Assembly (NCBI GenBank): GCA_964448855.1
Contig: CAYUXI010000011.1
Location: 1 to 64,000, forward strand
Source: QAMX01 sp964448855
GTDB lineage: Bacteria > Bacillota > Clostridia > Oscillospirales > QAMX01
Length of the DNA stretch: 64,000 nt
Reading direction: 5' to 3'
The notes below the pieces were generated by a model, which had not been told where the DNA came from, made no database searches, and was given only the letters and a program-made list of their open reading frames with translations. How positions within the stretch are numbered: position 1 is the first letter of the stretch; each line of letters opens with the position of its first letter. This document shows, one piece after another, positions 51,263 through 60,895 of this stretch. A program made the position numbers and the translations under genes.

Positions 51263-53461
51263 ATGAAAATCATCAAACGCAATGGCGCAGAGAATGACTT
51301 TGATCTCACCAAAATTCTATCTGCGGTCAGTCGCGCCAATGACACGGTCGACGAATCCATCCGCATGACACCTGTGCAGATTCAGCGCATTGCAGAAAAT
51401 GTCGTGCTGGCCTGCGAAAAGCTGGGGCGCTCGCCCAACGTCGAGGAAGTGCAGGATCTGGTCGAAAAGCAGATCATGGCGCACGGCGCATACGAGGTCG
51501 CCAAAAATTACATCACGTATCGGTATGTCCGCGCACTGGTTCGTCAATCCAACACAACAGATGACAAAATCCTCAGCCTGATCGAATGCAACAACGAAGA
51601 GGCCAAGCAGGAGAACTCCAATAAGAATCCGGTCGTCAATTCAACGCAGCGCGATTATATGGCCGGTGAAGTTTCACGCGATATCACCAACCGCATCCTG
51701 CTCCCGAAAGAAATTGTCGATGCACACAACGAGGGCATCATCCATTTTCATGATGCCGACTATTTCGCGCAGCATATGCATAACTGCGACCTGGTCAATC
51801 TGGAAGATATGCTGCAAAACGGCACGGTTATCACCGGCACGCTGATCGAACGGCCGCACAGCTTTTCGACCGCCTGCAACATCGCAACCCAGATCATTGC
51901 GCAGGTCGCGTCCAACCAGTACGGCGGCCAGTCGATTTCGCTGACCCATCTGGCACCGTTTGTCGATGTCTCCCGAAAGAAGATTCGCAAACAGGTGGAA
52001 GCAGAACTGGCCACGCTGAATGGCCAGCCGAGCGAAGACCAGATTTGCCGGATTGTCGAGGAACGTCTGCGCGAAGAAGTCCGACGCGGCGTCCAGACCA
52101 TCCAGTATCAGGTGGTCACACTTCTGACAACGAACGGTCAGGCGCCGTTCGTGACGGTTTTCCTCTATCTGGGCGAAGCAAACGGGGAACAGGAAAAGAA
52201 GGATCTTGCCTTGATTATTGAAGAAACGCTGCAGCAGCGCTATCAGGGCGTGAAAAATGAACAGGGCGTCTGGATTACGCCTGCCTTCCCGAAGCTCATC
52301 TATGTCCTGGAAGAAGACAATATCACGCCGGACGCACCATATTATTACCTGACAGAGCTGGCCGCCAAGTGTACGGCTCGCCGCATGGTGCCCGACTACA
52401 TCTCTGCCAAAAAAATGCAGGAGCTGAAAGGCGACGTCTATCCCTGCATGGGCTGCCGCTCCTTCCTGACGCCGGATCGCTTTACGGATGCCGGTGTCGG
52501 CAACGTGGCCAACGCCCAGAACTACGAACCGGGACGCCATAAGTATTATGGCCGGTTCAATCAGGGCGTCGTGACGATCAGCCTGCCGGACGTTGCACTG
52601 TCTTCCGGCGGCAATGTTGACAAATTCTGGCAGATTCTCGATGAACGGCTCGAGCTGTGCCACCGTGCGCTCCAATGCCGTCACAACCGCCTGAAGGGAA
52701 CGCTGTCGGATGCTGCGCCAATTCTCTGGCAGTACGGTGCCTGCGCACGACTGAAAAAAGGCGAAACGATCGATGCGCTGCTCTATAACGGCTATTCCAC
52801 GATTTCGCTCGGCTACGCCGGTCTGTACGAATGTGTGAAATATATGACCGGCCACAGCCATACCGACCCGACTGCCACACCGTTTGCACTGAAAGTCATG
52901 CAGCGGTTGAATGACAAATGCAAGGAATGGAAGGCCGCAGAAAATATCGATTATTCGGTCTACGGCACACCGCTGGAATCCACCACCTATAAGTTCGCAA
53001 AATGCCTGCAAAAGCGCTTCGGCGTCATTCCGGGCATCACGGACAAGGGCTATATCACCAATTCCTATCACGTCCATGTGACGGAGGAGATCGACGCATT
53101 TGAAAAGCTGGGCTTTGAAGCGCAGTTCCAGCCACTGTCTCCGGGCGGTGCCATCAGCTACGTCGAAGTCCCGGATATGCAGAATAACATCGAAGCCGTC
53201 ATGAAACTGATGCGCTTTATCTACGACAATATTCTGTACGCAGAGCTGAACACCAAGAGCGACTACTGCCAGAAATGCGGATGGGACGGCGAAATTGAAA
53301 TTCGCGAGCAGGAAGGCAAACTGGTCTGGACGTGCCCGCAATGCGGCAATCAGGATCAGGATACCATGAACGTCGCCCGGCGCACCTGTGGCTACATCGG
53401 GACGCAGTACTGGAATCAGGGTCGCACCCAGGAAATCAAAGATCGCGTGCTCCATCTGTAA
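51263..53461 (+). CDS. nrdD: anaerobic ribonucleoside-triphosphate reductase
   Basis: Class III glycyl-radical enzyme reducing NTPs to dNTPs without oxygen. The 732-residue protein has an N-terminal ATP-cone (residues about 1-95, starting MKIIKRNGAENDFD). The catalytic barrel follows. The C-terminal zinc site has two Cys pairs (YCQKCG near 668, CPQCG near 690), and the glycyl-radical motif is RRTCGYIG near residue 709. Start at 51263 with AGGAAG upstream. Behind NrdR boxes and followed by the activase gene nrdG. Confidence 0.96.
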   Translation: MKIIKRNGAENDFDLTKILSAVSRANDTVDESIRMTPVQIQRIAENVVLACEKLGRSPNVEEVQDLVEKQIMAHGAYEVAKNYITYRYVRALVRQSNTTDDKILSLIECNNEEAKQENSNKNPVVNSTQRDYMAGEVSRDITNRILLPKEIVDAHNEGIIHFHDADYFAQHMHNCDLVNLEDMLQNGTVITGTLIERPHSFSTACNIATQIIAQVASNQYGGQSISLTHLAPFVDVSRKKIRKQVEAELATLNGQPSEDQICRIVEERLREEVRRGVQTIQYQVVTLLTTNGQAPFVTVFLYLGEANGEQEKKDLALIIEETLQQRYQGVKNEQGVWITPAFPKLIYVLEEDNITPDAPYYYLTELAAKCTARRMVPDYISAKKMQELKGDVYPCMGCRSFLTPDRFTDAGVGNVANAQNYEPGRHKYYGRFNQGVVTISLPDVALSSGGNVDKFWQILDERLELCHRALQCRHNRLKGTLSDAAPILWQYGACARLKKGETIDALLYNGYSTISLGYAGLYECVKYMTGHSHTDPTATPFALKVMQRLNDKCKEWKAAENIDYSVYGTPLESTTYKFAKCLQKRFGVIPGITDKGYITNSYHVHVTEEIDAFEKLGFEAQFQPLSPGGAISYVEVPDMQNNIEAVMKLMRFIYDNILYAELNTKSDYCQKCGWDGEIEIREQEGKLVWTCPQCGNQDQDTMNVARRTCGYIGTQYWNQGRTQEIKDRVLHL

Positions 53462-53481
53462 TGCAAAGGGGCTGAAACCAT

Positions 53482-54027
53482 ATGTATTACAGCGCTATCA
53501 AAAAAACGGACATTGCAAACGGCGTCGGTGTGCGTGTGACGCTGTTTGTTTCCGGATGCCGCCGTCACTGCAAGGGCTGCTTCAATCCGGAAACCTGGAG
53601 CTTTACCAACGGCACAAAATATACGGAGGAAACGGAACAGCTTCTGCTTCAGGCGCTTGCACCGTCCTTCATCAACGGCCTGACGCTGCTGGGCGGGGAA
53701 CCGATGGAGCCGGAAAACCAGCCGGAGCTTTTTCGCCTGACCACGCGAGTCCGCAAGCAGCTACCGGAAAAGGACATCTGGTGCTACACCGGCTGTACGC
53801 TGGAATCCGACCTGATGCCCGGTGGTGCCTACTGCACGGAGGTGACCGCCGGACTGCTGCAACAGATTGATGTGCTCGTAGACGGTGCATTCCAGGAGGA
53901 ACTGAAGGATTTGCGCCTGCTGTTTCGCGGCTCATCCAATCAGCGCCTGATTGACATGAAGGCCACTCTGGCGGCCGGTGGCAGCGTTCAACCCTATGTT
54001 CCGCCGTATCCGGGCAGGGGAATCTGA
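53482..54027 (+). CDS. nrdG: anaerobic ribonucleotide reductase activating protein
   Basis: Radical-SAM activase that installs the glycyl radical on NrdD. The 181-residue protein has the cluster motif CRRHCKGC (CxxxCxxC) near residue 27 and the SAM-binding GGEP motif in LLGGEPMEP. It begins 20 bp after nrdD with GGGGCTG-like spacing and is co-transcribed. Confidence 0.95.
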   Translation: MYYSAIKKTDIANGVGVRVTLFVSGCRRHCKGCFNPETWSFTNGTKYTEETEQLLLQALAPSFINGLTLLGGEPMEPENQPELFRLTTRVRKQLPEKDIWCYTGCTLESDLMPGGAYCTEVTAGLLQQIDVLVDGAFQEELKDLRLLFRGSSNQRLIDMKATLAAGGSVQPYVPPYPGRGI

Positions 54028-54055
54028 ATTTTTTTCAAAAATCTTCGAAAAACGC

Positions 54056-54084
54056 TTGCATTCCAAAACCGATTGTGATAAAAT
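54056..54084 (+). promoter_or_regulatory. promoter of rpsB-tsf
   Basis: TTGCAT (54056-54061), 17 bp, TAAAAT (54079-54084) with TGA extension. A leader of about 120 nt follows and may carry an S2 autoregulatory structure. Confidence 0.75.
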
Positions 54085-54211
54085 ATGTAAGGTTGTCCGG
54101 ATTGCCTCCGGCACCGTATTCTACTCACACATTGTTGTCTGCGCGATGTGCCGAAAGGTTCGTTTCAGACGGAAGCAATGTGGCGGTCTGAACAAATAAG
54201 GAGGAAACACA

Positions 54212-54967
54212 ATGGCAGTCGTATCAATGAAAAATCTTCTGGAGGCCGGTGTCCACTTTGGTCACCACACCCGTCGCTGGAACCCGAAAATGGCTCGTTA
54301 CATCTTCACCGAGCGCAACGGGATCTACATCATTGACCTTCAGAAAACCGTAAAGAAGTTGGATGAAGCGTACAACTTCGTCCGCGACATCGCCGCCAAC
54401 GGCGAAAGCATCCTGTTCGTCGGCACCAAGAAGCAGGCACAGGACGCCATCAAGACGGAAGCAGAACGCTGCGGCCAGTTCTATGTCAACACCAGATGGC
54501 TCGGCGGTATGATGACCAACTTCAAAACCATCCAGAAACGGATTGAACGTCTGGTTCAGCTCCAGACCATGGAATCGGACGGCACCTTTGATCTGCTCCC
54601 GAAAAAAGAAGTTATCAAGCTCCGCAATGAAATTGAACGCCTGGAAAAATACCTGGGCGGTATCAAGGATATGAAGAAGCTGCCGGGTGCAGTGTTCGTT
54701 GTTGACCCGCGCAAAGAGCGGATTGTCATTGCCGAGGCCAGAAAGCTGGGCATCCCGATCGTCGCAATCGTCGATACCAACTGCGATCCGGACGAAATCG
54801 ATTTCGTCATTCCGGGTAACGATGACGCAATCCGCGCAATCAAACTGATCAGCCAGACCATGGCCAACGCCGTTCTCGAAGGCAAGCAGGGCGAGAGCTT
54901 TGCAGAAGGCGAGACCGCTGGCGATGCAGCCAACGCTGAAGAAGCTGCTGCACCGGTCGAGGCATAA
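54212..54967 (+). CDS. rpsB: 30S ribosomal protein S2
   Basis: Small-subunit protein S2, 251 residues. Hallmarks are the start SMKNLLEAGVHFGHHTRRWNP, LFVGTKKQAQ, TRWLGGMMTNF and AIVDTNCDPDEIDFVIPGNDDA. An acidic Ala/Glu-rich tail of about 30 residues is common in this lineage. The start has AAGGAGG upstream. Followed 32 bp later by tsf, the universal order. Confidence 0.98.
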   Translation: MAVVSMKNLLEAGVHFGHHTRRWNPKMARYIFTERNGIYIIDLQKTVKKLDEAYNFVRDIAANGESILFVGTKKQAQDAIKTEAERCGQFYVNTRWLGGMMTNFKTIQKRIERLVQLQTMESDGTFDLLPKKEVIKLRNEIERLEKYLGGIKDMKKLPGAVFVVDPRKERIVIAEARKLGIPIVAIVDTNCDPDEIDFVIPGNDDAIRAIKLISQTMANAVLEGKQGESFAEGETAGDAANAEEAAAPVEA

Positions 54968-54999
54968 TCTGACGGATTGATTTTGAAAGGAGAAAAAAT

Positions 55000-55929
55000 A
55001 TGGCGATTACAGCTGCTGATATTAAAGCGCTTCGTGATAAAACAGGCGTTGGTATGATGGAATGCAAGAAAGCATTGACCGAAGCAAACGGCGATGTGGA
55101 ACAGGCGATTGTTCTGCTCCGTGAACGCGGCATTGCTGCTGCTGCCAAAAAGGCCAGCAGAGTTGCAGCAGAAGGTATGGTTTTCCCGTTCCTCTGCGAA
55201 AAATGCGGTGTTGCTGTTCTGATTGAAGTCAACTCCGAAACCGACTTTGCCGCAAAGAATGAAAAATTTGCTGACTTTGTCAAGGATCTCGCAAAGATCA
55301 TTGCCAAGGAAAATCCGGCCGATGTGGACGCACTGCTGAAGCTGACCTATCCGGAATCCGGCCTGTCCGTTGAACAGGAACTGAACAACAAGATTCTGAC
55401 GATTGGCGAAAACATCAAGATTCGCCGCTTCGTCCGCTATGGTGCAGAAGACAACTGCATTTACTCGATCTACAACCACCACAACGCCGGTAAAGTTGCC
55501 GTCATTGCCAAACTGGCTGTTTCCGCGAACCTGTTGGGCAATGAAGAAGTCGAAAGCTTCGGCCACGACATCTGCATGGGCGTTGCAGCCAACCGTCCGG
55601 AATTCGTCTCCAGAGACGATGTCCCGGCAGAACGTCTCGAAAGCGAACGCGAGATTCTGAAGGTTCAGGCCATGAACGAAGGCAAGCCGGCCGCCGTCGC
55701 TGATAAGATTGTCAACGGCCGTCTCGGCAAGTTCTATGAAGAAGTCTGCCTCGTTGATCAGCCGTACATCCGCGACATGAAGATCAGCGTGAGCTCCTAT
55801 GCAAACGACCTGGCAAAGCGCCTGGGCGGCGAAATCAAGGTCGTTGCCTATACGCGCTATGAATGCGGCGAAGGCATCGAAAAACGTGAAGACAACTTCG
55901 CAGAAGAAGTCGAAATAATGATGAAATAA
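55000..55929 (+). CDS. tsf: translation elongation factor Ts
   Basis: Nucleotide-exchange factor for EF-Tu, 309 residues. It has the N-terminal UBA-like domain with TGVGMMECKKAL near residue 16, the core motif EVNSETDFAAKNEKF, and two dimerisation-like subdomains. Start ATG has AAAGGAG 8 bases upstream. Confidence 0.98.
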   Translation: MAITAADIKALRDKTGVGMMECKKALTEANGDVEQAIVLLRERGIAAAAKKASRVAAEGMVFPFLCEKCGVAVLIEVNSETDFAAKNEKFADFVKDLAKIIAKENPADVDALLKLTYPESGLSVEQELNNKILTIGENIKIRRFVRYGAEDNCIYSIYNHHNAGKVAVIAKLAVSANLLGNEEVESFGHDICMGVAANRPEFVSRDDVPAERLESEREILKVQAMNEGKPAAVADKIVNGRLGKFYEEVCLVDQPYIRDMKISVSSYANDLAKRLGGEIKVVAYTRYECGEGIEKREDNFAEEVEIMMK

Positions 55930-55958
55930 CTGCCGCTCGCCTCGAGTGACAGCTTCAG

Positions 55959-55997
55959 AGAAACGGCACAGATGGTTGTCTGTGCCGTTTCTTGTTG
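55959..55997 (+). terminator. terminator after rpsB-tsf
   Basis: A 14-bp perfect stem AGAAACGGCACAGA/TCTGTGCCGTTTCT with a short loop, followed by a modest T-rich stretch (TGTTGCC). Confidence 0.7.
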
Positions 55998-56058
55998 CCT
56001 GAGCGGAGAGCAGGGAAGAGCGCATTGAAAAAAGCTGAGAAAAGAATCCGCTCTGCTC

Positions 56059-56087
56059 TTGACCTGACCGCCTGAATCAGATATAAT
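56059..56087 (+). promoter_or_regulatory. promoter of beta-galactosidase gene
   Basis: TTGACC (56059-56064), 17 bp, TATAAT (56082-56087). The adjacent palindrome-like GATATCATATG might be an operator half. Confidence 0.8.
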
Positions 56088-56149
56088 ATACTATGATATC
56101 ATATGAGTTGGTGTACTGTTTTTTGCACCACATAGAAATGAGGAAGTTT

Positions 56150-59100
56150 ATGGTCTTTCAAATGTATCATCAGTCGACGGAGACGCTTCATGTTGGCTGC
56201 GAAGCACCGCGAGCCTACTTTATCCCGTTTTCGACCAAATACAGCGCGATGAATGAAAAACGGAATGAGTCCGTTTCCTTTCAACAGCTTTCCGGCGAGT
56301 GGAGCTTTCGATGGTACGCTTCTTTCGGCGATTTCCGCGAGTCCGATATCTACCGGACAGACGGCTGGGATCGAATCTCTGTCCCGCGCAACTGGCAGAC
56401 GTATTTTGATCGCCCGTATGATAAACCGCACTATACCAACCTGGAATACCCGTTCCCGGTCGACCCGCCGTTTGTCCCGGATGACAACCCCTGCGGCCTG
56501 TACACCAGAACGTTCGAAGCGGAACCGGGTCAGGATGAATCCTTCTACCTGAACTTTGAAGGCGTCGATAGCGCGTTCTATGTCTGGCTCAATGGCCAGT
56601 TCATCGGATACAGCCAGGTCAGCCACTGCTCCAGCGAATTCGAAGTCACCGATTTCCTGGCAAAGGGCACCAACCGCATCGCGGTTCTCGTTGTCAAATG
56701 GTCTGACGGCAGCTACCTTGAGGATCAGGACTATTTCCGCCTCTCCGGCATCTTCCGTGAAGTCTACCTGCTGCGTCGCCCGCAGGCACACATTCAGGAC
56801 TATCAGGTTTGCCAGACAATTGAAAAGGATCTCTCCCAGGCGAATATCCGCGTCGATTTCACCATGGTCGGCAGCGTGATGGCTTCCTGCGAACTGATTT
56901 CCCCGGACGGCATTTCGATCGCACAGGCAGAGGGAAGCGACTCAGTGTCCTTCACCGTTGATTCGCCCATCCTCTGGAATGACGAACAGCCTGCACTGTA
57001 CACACTGCTGATTGAAGCAAACGGCGAATGGATTCGCGAGCGGATCGCTCTGCGCCGCCTCGTCATCGAAGACGGCGTCCTGCTCCTGAATAACTGCCCG
57101 CTGAAGCTGCGCGGCATCAACCGCCATGATTCTCACGGCACCCTTGGCCATGCAACACCGGAAGCTCATATGCTGAAGGATCTGTACCTGCTGAAACAGG
57201 CCAACTGCAATACCATCCGCACCTCTCACTATCCCAACGATCCCCGCTTCCCGGAATACTGCGATGAACTGGGCATGATGCTGGTCGATGAAGCCGATCT
57301 CGAAACACACGGCATGGGCTATGATTGGGAAGGCAAATGGGACTGGACTCGTTGGTCGATGCTCTCCAATTCGCCGGACTGGAAAAACGCCTATGTCGAT
57401 CGCGCGGCCAGACTGTATGAACGCGATAAAAACCGTGGCTGCGTGATTATGTGGTCGCTCGGCAATGAGTCGGGCTGCGGCGTCAATCATCGCGCCATGC
57501 GTGAATACATCAAAGCGCGTGACCCGAAGGCACTGATTCATTATGAAAATGCTCATCTGGAATTCAAAGCCGTTCCGGAAGGCGAATGCTTCGCCGACAT
57601 TTCCGACGTCGAAAGCCGGATGTACGCCAATATCGATTACATCGACCGGTATTTCAATGAAAAACTGTCCGATAAGCCGTTCTTCCTCTGCGAATATGTC
57701 TGCTCCATGTCGACAGGTAACGTGTTTGCTCAGTGGAATCAGGTGCTGGAGCACAAGGGCTTCTGCGGCGGCTGCATCTGGGAATACTGCGACCACGCCT
57801 ACGAAGTCGAAAAAGGCAAATTCTACTACGGTGGCGACTTCGGCGACTGTGACTACCACGATACAGGCTGTATCGACGGTCTGGTTTTTCCGGATAGACG
57901 TCCGCGCCCCGGCTACTATGACATGAAGCAGGTTTACCGTCAGGCCTCTGCAACCTATGAAAACGGTGCAGTGACGGTCGAAAGTCGTCGATTCTATTCC
58001 GACCTGTCCGACATGGATCTTGTCTGGAAACTGGAATGCGACGGAAAGATCCTGCATCAGGGTCGGATCGCCTCTCTGGACATCGCACCGCAGGGTGAAC
58101 AGCGCTATGTCCTGTTCGATGCGTCCGAAGCCTATGGCCATGCCATCCTGACGCTCTCCTTTGTCCAGAACCGCAAGACCGTCTGGGCAGATCCGGGCTT
58201 CGAAACCGGCTTTGAACAGTTCATTCTCCAATCCGAACCGGCAACGGCTCCGGTGCGCAAAACCGGCACCGTCCGCACCGTGGAATCCGGTAACTCGCTG
58301 CTGATTGAAACTGAGAAAACTGAGTACACATTTGATATGCTCCACGGCTGGATTGCTCAAATCCGCTGCGGTGGCCGTGAACTGCTGAAAGCGCCGGTGA
58401 CCTTCTCCGTCTGGCACGCACCGACCTATAACGGCTCCGGTGCCGACCTCTGGAAAAAGCTGTTCCTGGCTCAGGCTAAACAGAAAACCTACGGCACCAA
58501 ACTGGTTGAACGCGCAGACGGCGCTGTCGATGTGATGGTTTCGCTGGCAATCGGCGCACCGTCCTCTCTGCCGGCTGTGACGGCGGAAGCCTGCTATACC
58601 TTCCGGTATGATGGCTCCGTCGAGCTCCGCTTCGATGGAACGATCAAGGAAATCATTCCGCGCCTCCCGCTGCTCGGCCTGGAACTCCACCTCGACCAGA
58701 CGATGGATCAGGCACGGTATTACGGACATGGCCCGATTGAAGCGTATTCCGACCGTCACCGCTCCACAAAGGTCGGCCTCTATGAGACGACGGCCGATGA
58801 CAACCCGACCCCGTATATCCGTCCGCAGGAAAACGGCTCTCATTACGGCACGCTGTGGGCTGAAGTGGAAAATGCAGAGGGACAGGGTCTGTTCTTTGCA
58901 CCGCTGCCGGATTCGGAGCTCTGCTTCAATATTTCTCGTTTCACCTCAGAGCAGCTGCGCGACACCCCGCATCATTTTGAACTGGTTCCGCGGCCGGAGA
59001 CGATTGTCCGCCTGGATTACCGGATTTCCGGCATCAGCGAGAACTCGGTCATTGCCCAGACAGAACCGGAGCGTGATGCTCTGTCTGCCAGACAGCAATG

Positions 59101-59161
59101 CTTCGGCTTCAAGATTTTGCCGTATCTGAATACCCCGGACGCCTTCTCTGAACTGAACTGA
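56150..59161 (+). CDS. GH2 beta-galactosidase (LacZ type)
   Basis: Large cytosolic five-domain beta-galactosidase of 1003 residues. The N-terminal jelly roll (RNWQTYFDRPYDKPHYTN) and immunoglobulin-like domains precede the TIM barrel. The acid/base Glu lies in WSLGNESGCG (about 438) and the nucleophile Glu in FLCEYVCSM (about 513). The C-terminal beta-sandwich (small-chain type, WYG-like YYGHGPIEAYSDR) is present. No signal peptide. The ATG at 56150 follows GAGGAAG; upstream in-frame starts lack a site. It is monocistronic with a strong promoter and no transporter nearby. Confidence 0.93.
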   Translation: MVFQMYHQSTETLHVGCEAPRAYFIPFSTKYSAMNEKRNESVSFQQLSGEWSFRWYASFGDFRESDIYRTDGWDRISVPRNWQTYFDRPYDKPHYTNLEYPFPVDPPFVPDDNPCGLYTRTFEAEPGQDESFYLNFEGVDSAFYVWLNGQFIGYSQVSHCSSEFEVTDFLAKGTNRIAVLVVKWSDGSYLEDQDYFRLSGIFREVYLLRRPQAHIQDYQVCQTIEKDLSQANIRVDFTMVGSVMASCELISPDGISIAQAEGSDSVSFTVDSPILWNDEQPALYTLLIEANGEWIRERIALRRLVIEDGVLLLNNCPLKLRGINRHDSHGTLGHATPEAHMLKDLYLLKQANCNTIRTSHYPNDPRFPEYCDELGMMLVDEADLETHGMGYDWEGKWDWTRWSMLSNSPDWKNAYVDRAARLYERDKNRGCVIMWSLGNESGCGVNHRAMREYIKARDPKALIHYENAHLEFKAVPEGECFADISDVESRMYANIDYIDRYFNEKLSDKPFFLCEYVCSMSTGNVFAQWNQVLEHKGFCGGCIWEYCDHAYEVEKGKFYYGGDFGDCDYHDTGCIDGLVFPDRRPRPGYYDMKQVYRQASATYENGAVTVESRRFYSDLSDMDLVWKLECDGKILHQGRIASLDIAPQGEQRYVLFDASEAYGHAILTLSFVQNRKTVWADPGFETGFEQFILQSEPATAPVRKTGTVRTVESGNSLLIETEKTEYTFDMLHGWIAQIRCGGRELLKAPVTFSVWHAPTYNGSGADLWKKLFLAQAKQKTYGTKLVERADGAVDVMVSLAIGAPSSLPAVTAEACYTFRYDGSVELRFDGTIKEIIPRLPLLGLELHLDQTMDQARYYGHGPIEAYSDRHRSTKVGLYETTADDNPTPYIRPQENGSHYGTLWAEVENAEGQGLFFAPLPDSELCFNISRFTSEQLRDTPHHFELVPRPETIVRLDYRISGISENSVIAQTEPERDALSARQQCFGFKILPYLNTPDAFSELN

Positions 59162-59174
59162 TTGTGACCATTCT

Positions 59175-59212
59175 CCTCCCCTGTATCTGCCAAACCGCAG
59201 GTACAGGGGAGG
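59175..59212 (+). other. 15-bp hairpin between beta-galactosidase and recombinase genes
   Basis: CCTCCCCTGTATCTG pairs with CAGGTACAGGGGAGG (one G-T) around an 8-nt loop. It lacks a T tract on the plus strand, so termination would be weak. Confidence 0.5.
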
Positions 59213-59233
59213 AAAAATCAGGAGACCCTCCCA

Positions 59234-60286
59234 ATGAAACAATACAATGATGCCCCGGATGTGCTGCGCCGGTTCTTAACCTATGTTGAAACCATTCAGG
59301 GGAAGTCTGCCAAAACAGCGGATGAATATTATCTCGACCTTCGAATGTTCCTGCGCTGGCTCAAACGCACCAAAATTCTGAATGCACCGGATCAACCGCT
59401 GGAAGAGATTGATATTCGCGATATCGATGCATCCCTTCTGAAATCCGTCACCCTGATGGATTTGTATGAATACATGAGCTTCCTTTCCAGAGTGCGTCAA
59501 CCGGAGCATCCAAAAGATGCCAAACCGGGCATCGGCAATGCGGCACGCGCCCGAAAAGCCGTCTCACTCCGGATGTTTTTCAAATACCTGACCAAACAGG
59601 AAATGATGCTCGATGACAATCCCGCTGCTATGCTCGATACGGCGAAAATCAAAAAGAGCCTGCCGGTTCACCTGACGGAATCGGAGAGCATTGATCTGCT
59701 GACCCATGTGGAGGGCGAAAACGCGGAACGCGATTTCTGCATTCTGACGCTTTTCCTGAATTGCGGTTTGCGTGTTTCGGAAGTCTGTGGCATCAACCTG
59801 ACCGATCTCCGCGACGGGGATACGCTGATCGTGACCGGAAAAGGCAACAAGCAGCGCACGGTATACCTGAATGATGCCTGCCAGGAAGCCATCCGCGCCT
59901 ATTTGCCGGAGCGCGCAAAGTATGCGTCGTCACAGGAACCGGCACTGTTTCTCACACGCCGGAAAACACGCGTCTCTCCATCCACTGTAAAGTGGCTCGT
60001 CAAAAAAAGGCTGGGCGAAGCCGGTCTCGACACCGAACGGTACTCGGCGCATAAGCTGCGCCACACAGCCGCCACATTGATGTATCAGAACGGCGTAGAC
60101 GTCCTGGCCTTGAAAGAAATTCTGGGGCATGAACAGCTGAATACCACGCAGATTTATACACACGTGCATTCCGATACACTGCGCCGTGCTGCCGATGCAA
60201 ACCCACTCAGCCATTTCAATCGCCCACAAGCTCAAAAACAGACCAATCTGAACCGAAACGGAGAAACCTATGAGGAAGAAACTTAA
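59234..60286 (+). CDS. tyrosine recombinase (XerC/XerD type)
   Basis: A 350-residue tyrosine recombinase with SAM-like N-terminal domain (residues about 1-125) and catalytic domain. Active-site residues are visible: Arg in CGLRVSEVC, Lys in GKGNKQR, HKLRH (His/Arg), LGHEQLNTTQIYTHV (His and the Tyr nucleophile). No excisionase, att repeats or cargo genes are nearby, so a chromosomal XerC/D or housekeeping role fits better than a mobile integrase. The start follows GGAGACC. A small membrane protein gene overlaps its end by 17 bp. Confidence 0.88.
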   Translation: MKQYNDAPDVLRRFLTYVETIQGKSAKTADEYYLDLRMFLRWLKRTKILNAPDQPLEEIDIRDIDASLLKSVTLMDLYEYMSFLSRVRQPEHPKDAKPGIGNAARARKAVSLRMFFKYLTKQEMMLDDNPAAMLDTAKIKKSLPVHLTESESIDLLTHVEGENAERDFCILTLFLNCGLRVSEVCGINLTDLRDGDTLIVTGKGNKQRTVYLNDACQEAIRAYLPERAKYASSQEPALFLTRRKTRVSPSTVKWLVKKRLGEAGLDTERYSAHKLRHTAATLMYQNGVDVLALKEILGHEQLNTTQIYTHVHSDTLRRAADANPLSHFNRPQAQKQTNLNRNGETYEEET

Positions 60287-60824
60287 TCCGGGCGTTGTTG
60301 TGGTCTGCATGTTTGCGATCACCGCCGCCATTTTATGTGTGATGTTTGCCATGCAGGCACACACCATGCGCCAGGTCTATGGAAGCGAAATTCGAAAGGA
60401 TATCTTTGCCATCAATGATCTGACCGCTTCCATTTTAGAGATTGTCCCGGATGCGGAAGAGGACCCTTCCGACACCGATCCGGCGGCTCTGCAATTTTCG
60501 GCCGGCTCCATGGAACGCTGCGATCTGGGCGGACGCATCCATGAACAGTATGACGGCTTGCGCGCAACGGCCATTCAGGCGGTGCAGACCTATTCACAGG
60601 CCGTCCTGGATCAGACCTACTCGCAGGAAGCCCTGCAAAAGCTGGCTGATCACGCCCGCACCGCTGTCCGCCAGCTGCGAAGCGCAACACAGTACCTGAT
60701 GTCTGAATTGAACTCGACAGATGTCGATCAGATGAATTACGCCTATTACAGCGCGATGGACGTCGATGCGAAGGTGTATAAACGCCTGACGCACTTCATC
60801 GAAAACGAACTGCCAAATTCATAA
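60270..60824 (+). CDS. small membrane-anchored protein, unknown function
   Basis: I do not recognise this 184-residue protein. It begins with a Lys/Arg-rich tail and one transmembrane segment (VVVVCMFAITAAILCVMFAM, residues about 8-27). The rest is predicted to be helical and acidic, outside the membrane if the tail is cytosolic. The start has GGAG 6 bases upstream inside the recombinase gene, which it overlaps by 17 bp, so the two are translationally coupled. It carries no catalytic motif. Confidence 0.7.
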   Translation: MRKKLNPGVVVVCMFAITAAILCVMFAMQAHTMRQVYGSEIRKDIFAINDLTASILEIVPDAEEDPSDTDPAALQFSAGSMERCDLGGRIHEQYDGLRATAIQAVQTYSQAVLDQTYSQEALQKLADHARTAVRQLRSATQYLMSELNSTDVDQMNYAYYSAMDVDAKVYKRLTHFIENELPNS

Positions 60825-60870
60825 AAAAAGCTTCCGCTTGATGCCATGTGCAATCAGACGGAAGCTTTTT
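60825..60870 (+). terminator. bidirectional terminator
   Basis: A 12-bp perfect stem AAAAAGCTTCCG/CGGAAGCTTTTT with a 22-nt loop and A/T tracts on both sides, between converging genes. Confidence 0.85.
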
Positions 60871-60895
60871 GAATTTGAATAGGAAAGGGCAAATT

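Noticed and set aside
54556..56025. 489-codon open frame on the minus strand across rpsB and tsf
   Set aside because: It is antisense to two unmistakable translation genes; length comes from their codon bias.
56942..58843. 633-codon minus-strand frame inside the beta-galactosidase gene
   Set aside because: Antisense shadow; the GH2 catalytic motifs on the plus strand are decisive.
59234..60286. Tyrosine recombinase as integrase of a mobile element
   Set aside because: No flanking direct repeats, tRNA target, excisionase or cargo; neighbours are housekeeping genes.
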